Assembly (NCBI GenBank): GCA_049977145.1
Contig: JBMFGW010000058.1
Coordinates: 1-24,673, forward strand
Length of the DNA: 24,673 nt
Reading direction: 5' to 3'
Origin: JAMDCX01 sp049977145
Lineage (GTDB): Bacteria > Planctomycetota > Phycisphaerae > WQYP01
Below, one piece after another: positions 23,176-24,673 of this stretch (positions within the stretch are counted from its first letter, which is position 1; every line of letters starts with the position of its first letter). Made by a program: the position numbers and the translations under genes. The notes beneath the pieces are model-generated. The model searched no databases, was not told the origin of the DNA, and saw only the letters and a list, made by a program, of their open reading frames with translations.

Positions 23176-24248
23176 TTATTCTTCCTTTTTTTCTTAGGCC
23201 TTTGTAATTGTTTTGCAGCGTCTTCCAGGGCGCGGATCATATCTTTTTCCACTTCGGATGGCACTGAATCGAGTTGGCGGCGGTAGGCTTCGTATTCGCC
23301 TTGGGCTTTTAGCCGAGCCTCCTCGGCGGTGATTTTCCCGGCGTGGGTAAGTACGTCGTGGTCGCTTAGTTTGAGAAAGTCATCCAGTTTGGTGATCCAA
23401 TCCGCCATGGTCATGGGGCGGCGGCTTTTGGCCTGAAGTTCCGCAAATTCCAGATATGCCATGACGATGCGGTTGAGCGTCTCGAGTTCCTCGGCATTGA
23501 GGTAATTTTTGGCAATGGCGGCATCCGCTGAACGCGGAGCGGCACCGCTGAAACTGGTCAGTCCCATATTGTGCTGCCGTGCGTCGGCCCGCAGCACAAT
23601 GACTTCCGCCGCTGTGTGGCCGTGCGCGGCCCAGTGCATTTTATTCTGGATCGTGGCAAAGAATTGTAATGAGGCCGCTGCGGCGGGGTCGTAATCAATG
23701 CTGGTGGCGTAAATATCCAGCACCTTGCGCCAGAATACTTTCTCTGATGAGTGAATATCGCGGATGCGTTCCAGCAATTGCTCAAAATAGATGCCGGAGC
23801 CGGCGTTTTTGAGCCGCTGGTCATCCAAAGTGAATCCCTTCACCAGATACTCGCTAAGACGGTCGGTGGCCCAGCGGCGGAACTGCGTGCCGCGCAGGGA
23901 TCGCATGCGGTAGCCGACAGCCAAAATGGCGTTAAGGTGATAATAATTGACACGGTATTGTTTGCCGTCCGCGGCAGTTGTCAACCAGCAGTTGACAACT
24001 GAACTCTCCGCCAATTCCCTCTCCGCGAAAATCGCCTTAAGATGTTTGGCAATGTTTTGTTTGCTGGTCTGAAACAACTCCGCCATGCCCGCCTGCGAAA
24101 TCCAGAGCGATTCCGCAGCGAAACGGCATTCCACACGGGTTTGACCATCCTCGGTCTGATAGAGCAGAAATTCGCCCCGCCTCGGTCCGGAATCCGGTTC
24201 TGGCCCGGTAGGATCAGGGGCAGCGGGGGGTGGAAAATTGTTGTTCAT
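23172..24248 (-). CDS. rhuM: RhuM family protein (virulence-type, restriction-island associated)
   Basis: This 358-residue protein is a clear member of the RhuM family (first described in a Salmonella pathogenicity island; common beside restriction systems; biochemical role unknown). Features: FLLYQTEDGQTRVECRF, the DNA-binding-like segment ESLWISQAGMAELFQTSKQN then IAKHLKAIFAERELAESSVV, the family hallmark YRVNYYHLNAILAVGYRMRS and RGTQFRRWATDRLSEYLVKG followed by FTLDDQRLKN, and a helical C-terminal half ending in Lys/Arg-rich KKKRKNK. ATG at 24248 is preferred over an in-frame TTG at 24266, whose extra codons arise from the heptamer spacer. The stop overlaps the ATG of a degenerate RhuM copy. 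A Res-like helicase gene lies downstream on the same strand; this neighbourhood is usual for RhuM. Confidence 0.93.
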   Translation of the reverse strand: MNNNFPPPAAPDPTGPEPDSGPRRGEFLLYQTEDGQTRVECRFAAESLWISQAGMAELFQTSKQNIAKHLKAIFAERELAESSVVNCWLTTAADGKQYRVNYYHLNAILAVGYRMRSLRGTQFRRWATDRLSEYLVKGFTLDDQRLKNAGSGIYFEQLLERIRDIHSSEKVFWRKVLDIYATSIDYDPAAAASLQFFATIQNKMHWAAHGHTAAEVIVLRADARQHNMGLTSFSGAAPRSADAAIAKNYLNAEELETLNRIVMAYLEFAELQAKSRRPMTMADWITKLDDFLKLSDHDVLTHAGKITAEEARLKAQGEYEAYRRQLDSVPSEVEKDMIRALEDAAKQLQRPKKKRKNK

Positions 24249-24259
24249 AAGGGGATCCG

Positions 24260-24286
24260 GTTTCAAGTTTTCAGTTTTCAGTTTTC
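24260..24286. repeat. Heptamer tract (GTTTTCA / TGAAAAC)
   Basis: Between the DUF4276 remnant and the RhuM gene, GTTTCAAGTTTTCAG then TTTTCAGTTTTC contains about three and a half copies of the 7-bp unit. It is the upstream boundary partner of the tract at 22885-22907. Confidence 0.8.
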
Positions 24287-24601
24287 TTACGGCCCGCTGT
24301 CAGCTAATGCTTCCAGTGTGGAAACCCATGCGTTAAATCGCGGGCATTCGCGACGAATGGTTTCCAGGCCCATGGCCTTGGCCGCAAGAACACCGTGCAG
24401 GGGCTTCTGGTAAGGTGGATAAAATTGCAATATCCGTTTCGATGGGGCGGTTTGCGGGCTGTCATTAATGTCTTCGGGCGTTTTAAATTCCGCCCGAATA
24501 TCTTTGAATTTATTTCTCAATTGTGGTTGGAAAATGCCTTCTGCCAGTGCCACCGGGTCGCTGAAAAGCAGGCCTTCAAATTCATATTGCTGGATATAGT
24601 A
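24287..24601 (-). pseudogene. DUF4276 family gene, 5'-truncated remnant
   Basis: The frame ending at TAA 24287-24289 reads YYIQQYEFEGLLFSDP, ALAEGIFQPQLRNKF, TPEDINDSPQTAPSKRIL, PYQKPLHGVLAAKAMGL and ETIRRECPRFNAWVSTLEAL. This is the conserved C-terminal half of DUF4276 proteins, small TOPRIM-fold-like proteins usually encoded next to an OLD-type AAA ATPase in defence loci. An in-frame TAG at 24602-24604 sits just before YYIQQYEFEG, where the family would normally continue upstream, and no other frame to the window edge carries the missing N-terminal half. A shortened protein from GTG 24553 is possible but would lack the family core. The gene is therefore probably broken, with its ATPase partner, if any, outside the window. 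Confidence 0.7.
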
Positions 24602-24673
24602 CTACAACGCTACAAATGCTCAAGAAAATATACTTGGCTGACCGATGAAGCCTTTCAGGAGCCGTATTTTTGA

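Overview
The window looks like bacterial chromosome of moderate GC. Several traits together suggest a planctomycete, possibly Phycisphaerae-like, or a close relative in the same superphylum: two adjacent exosortase-sorted (PEP-CTERM type) surface proteins, large secreted glycoside hydrolases, a Tat-exported GH106 enzyme, many GTG starts, and promoters close to the sigma-70 consensus. This assignment is inference; there is no rRNA gene in the window.

Layout. (1) 405-8236 is a carbohydrate-use locus. A minus-strand AraC-type regulator is divergent from a plus-strand cluster of three: a secreted clan GH-A hydrolase (GH39-like), a 1212-residue GH106-type alpha-L-rhamnosidase carrying an unusual tandem 85-residue repeat, and an L-fucose/L-arabinose-isomerase-like protein whose start codon abuts the GH106 stop. 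A good promoter at 1435-1462 serves the cluster. The genes fit outside-the-cytoplasm cleavage of a rhamnose-containing plant or algal polysaccharide followed by sugar isomerisation. (2) 8382-10219 is a minus-strand housekeeping operon, rpmI-rplT-pheS, with its own promoter and no infC beside it. (3) 10646-12253 holds two exosortase-type surface proteins. (4) 12287-12922 is a TrpG/PabA glutamine amidotransferase whose near-perfect promoter implies a leaderless mRNA. (5) 12992-14925 holds a probable gene remnant, a DUF2130 protein and a truncated HNH-type fragment. (6) 15037-16280 is a minus-strand cluster: a lipoprotein thiol peroxidase, a small repeat-built helical protein and a 59-residue protein. 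(7) 16565-18749 holds a membrane-anchored carboxypeptidase-regulatory-like protein, an 85-residue orphan and DNA polymerase IV. (8) 18802-24601 is a minus-strand defence-type island: a protein with a HEPN-like R-x4-H motif, a type III restriction-like helicase/nuclease (Res) with no complete methyltransferase in the window, a degenerate second RhuM copy, an intact RhuM gene and a DUF4276 remnant.

The most unusual parts are the defence island, where GAAAACT heptamer tracts sit at each boundary of the RhuM segment and Res is followed in frame by a coding-like tail, and the tandem repeat in the GH106 enzyme. No rRNA, tRNA, CRISPR array or intact insertion sequence was found.
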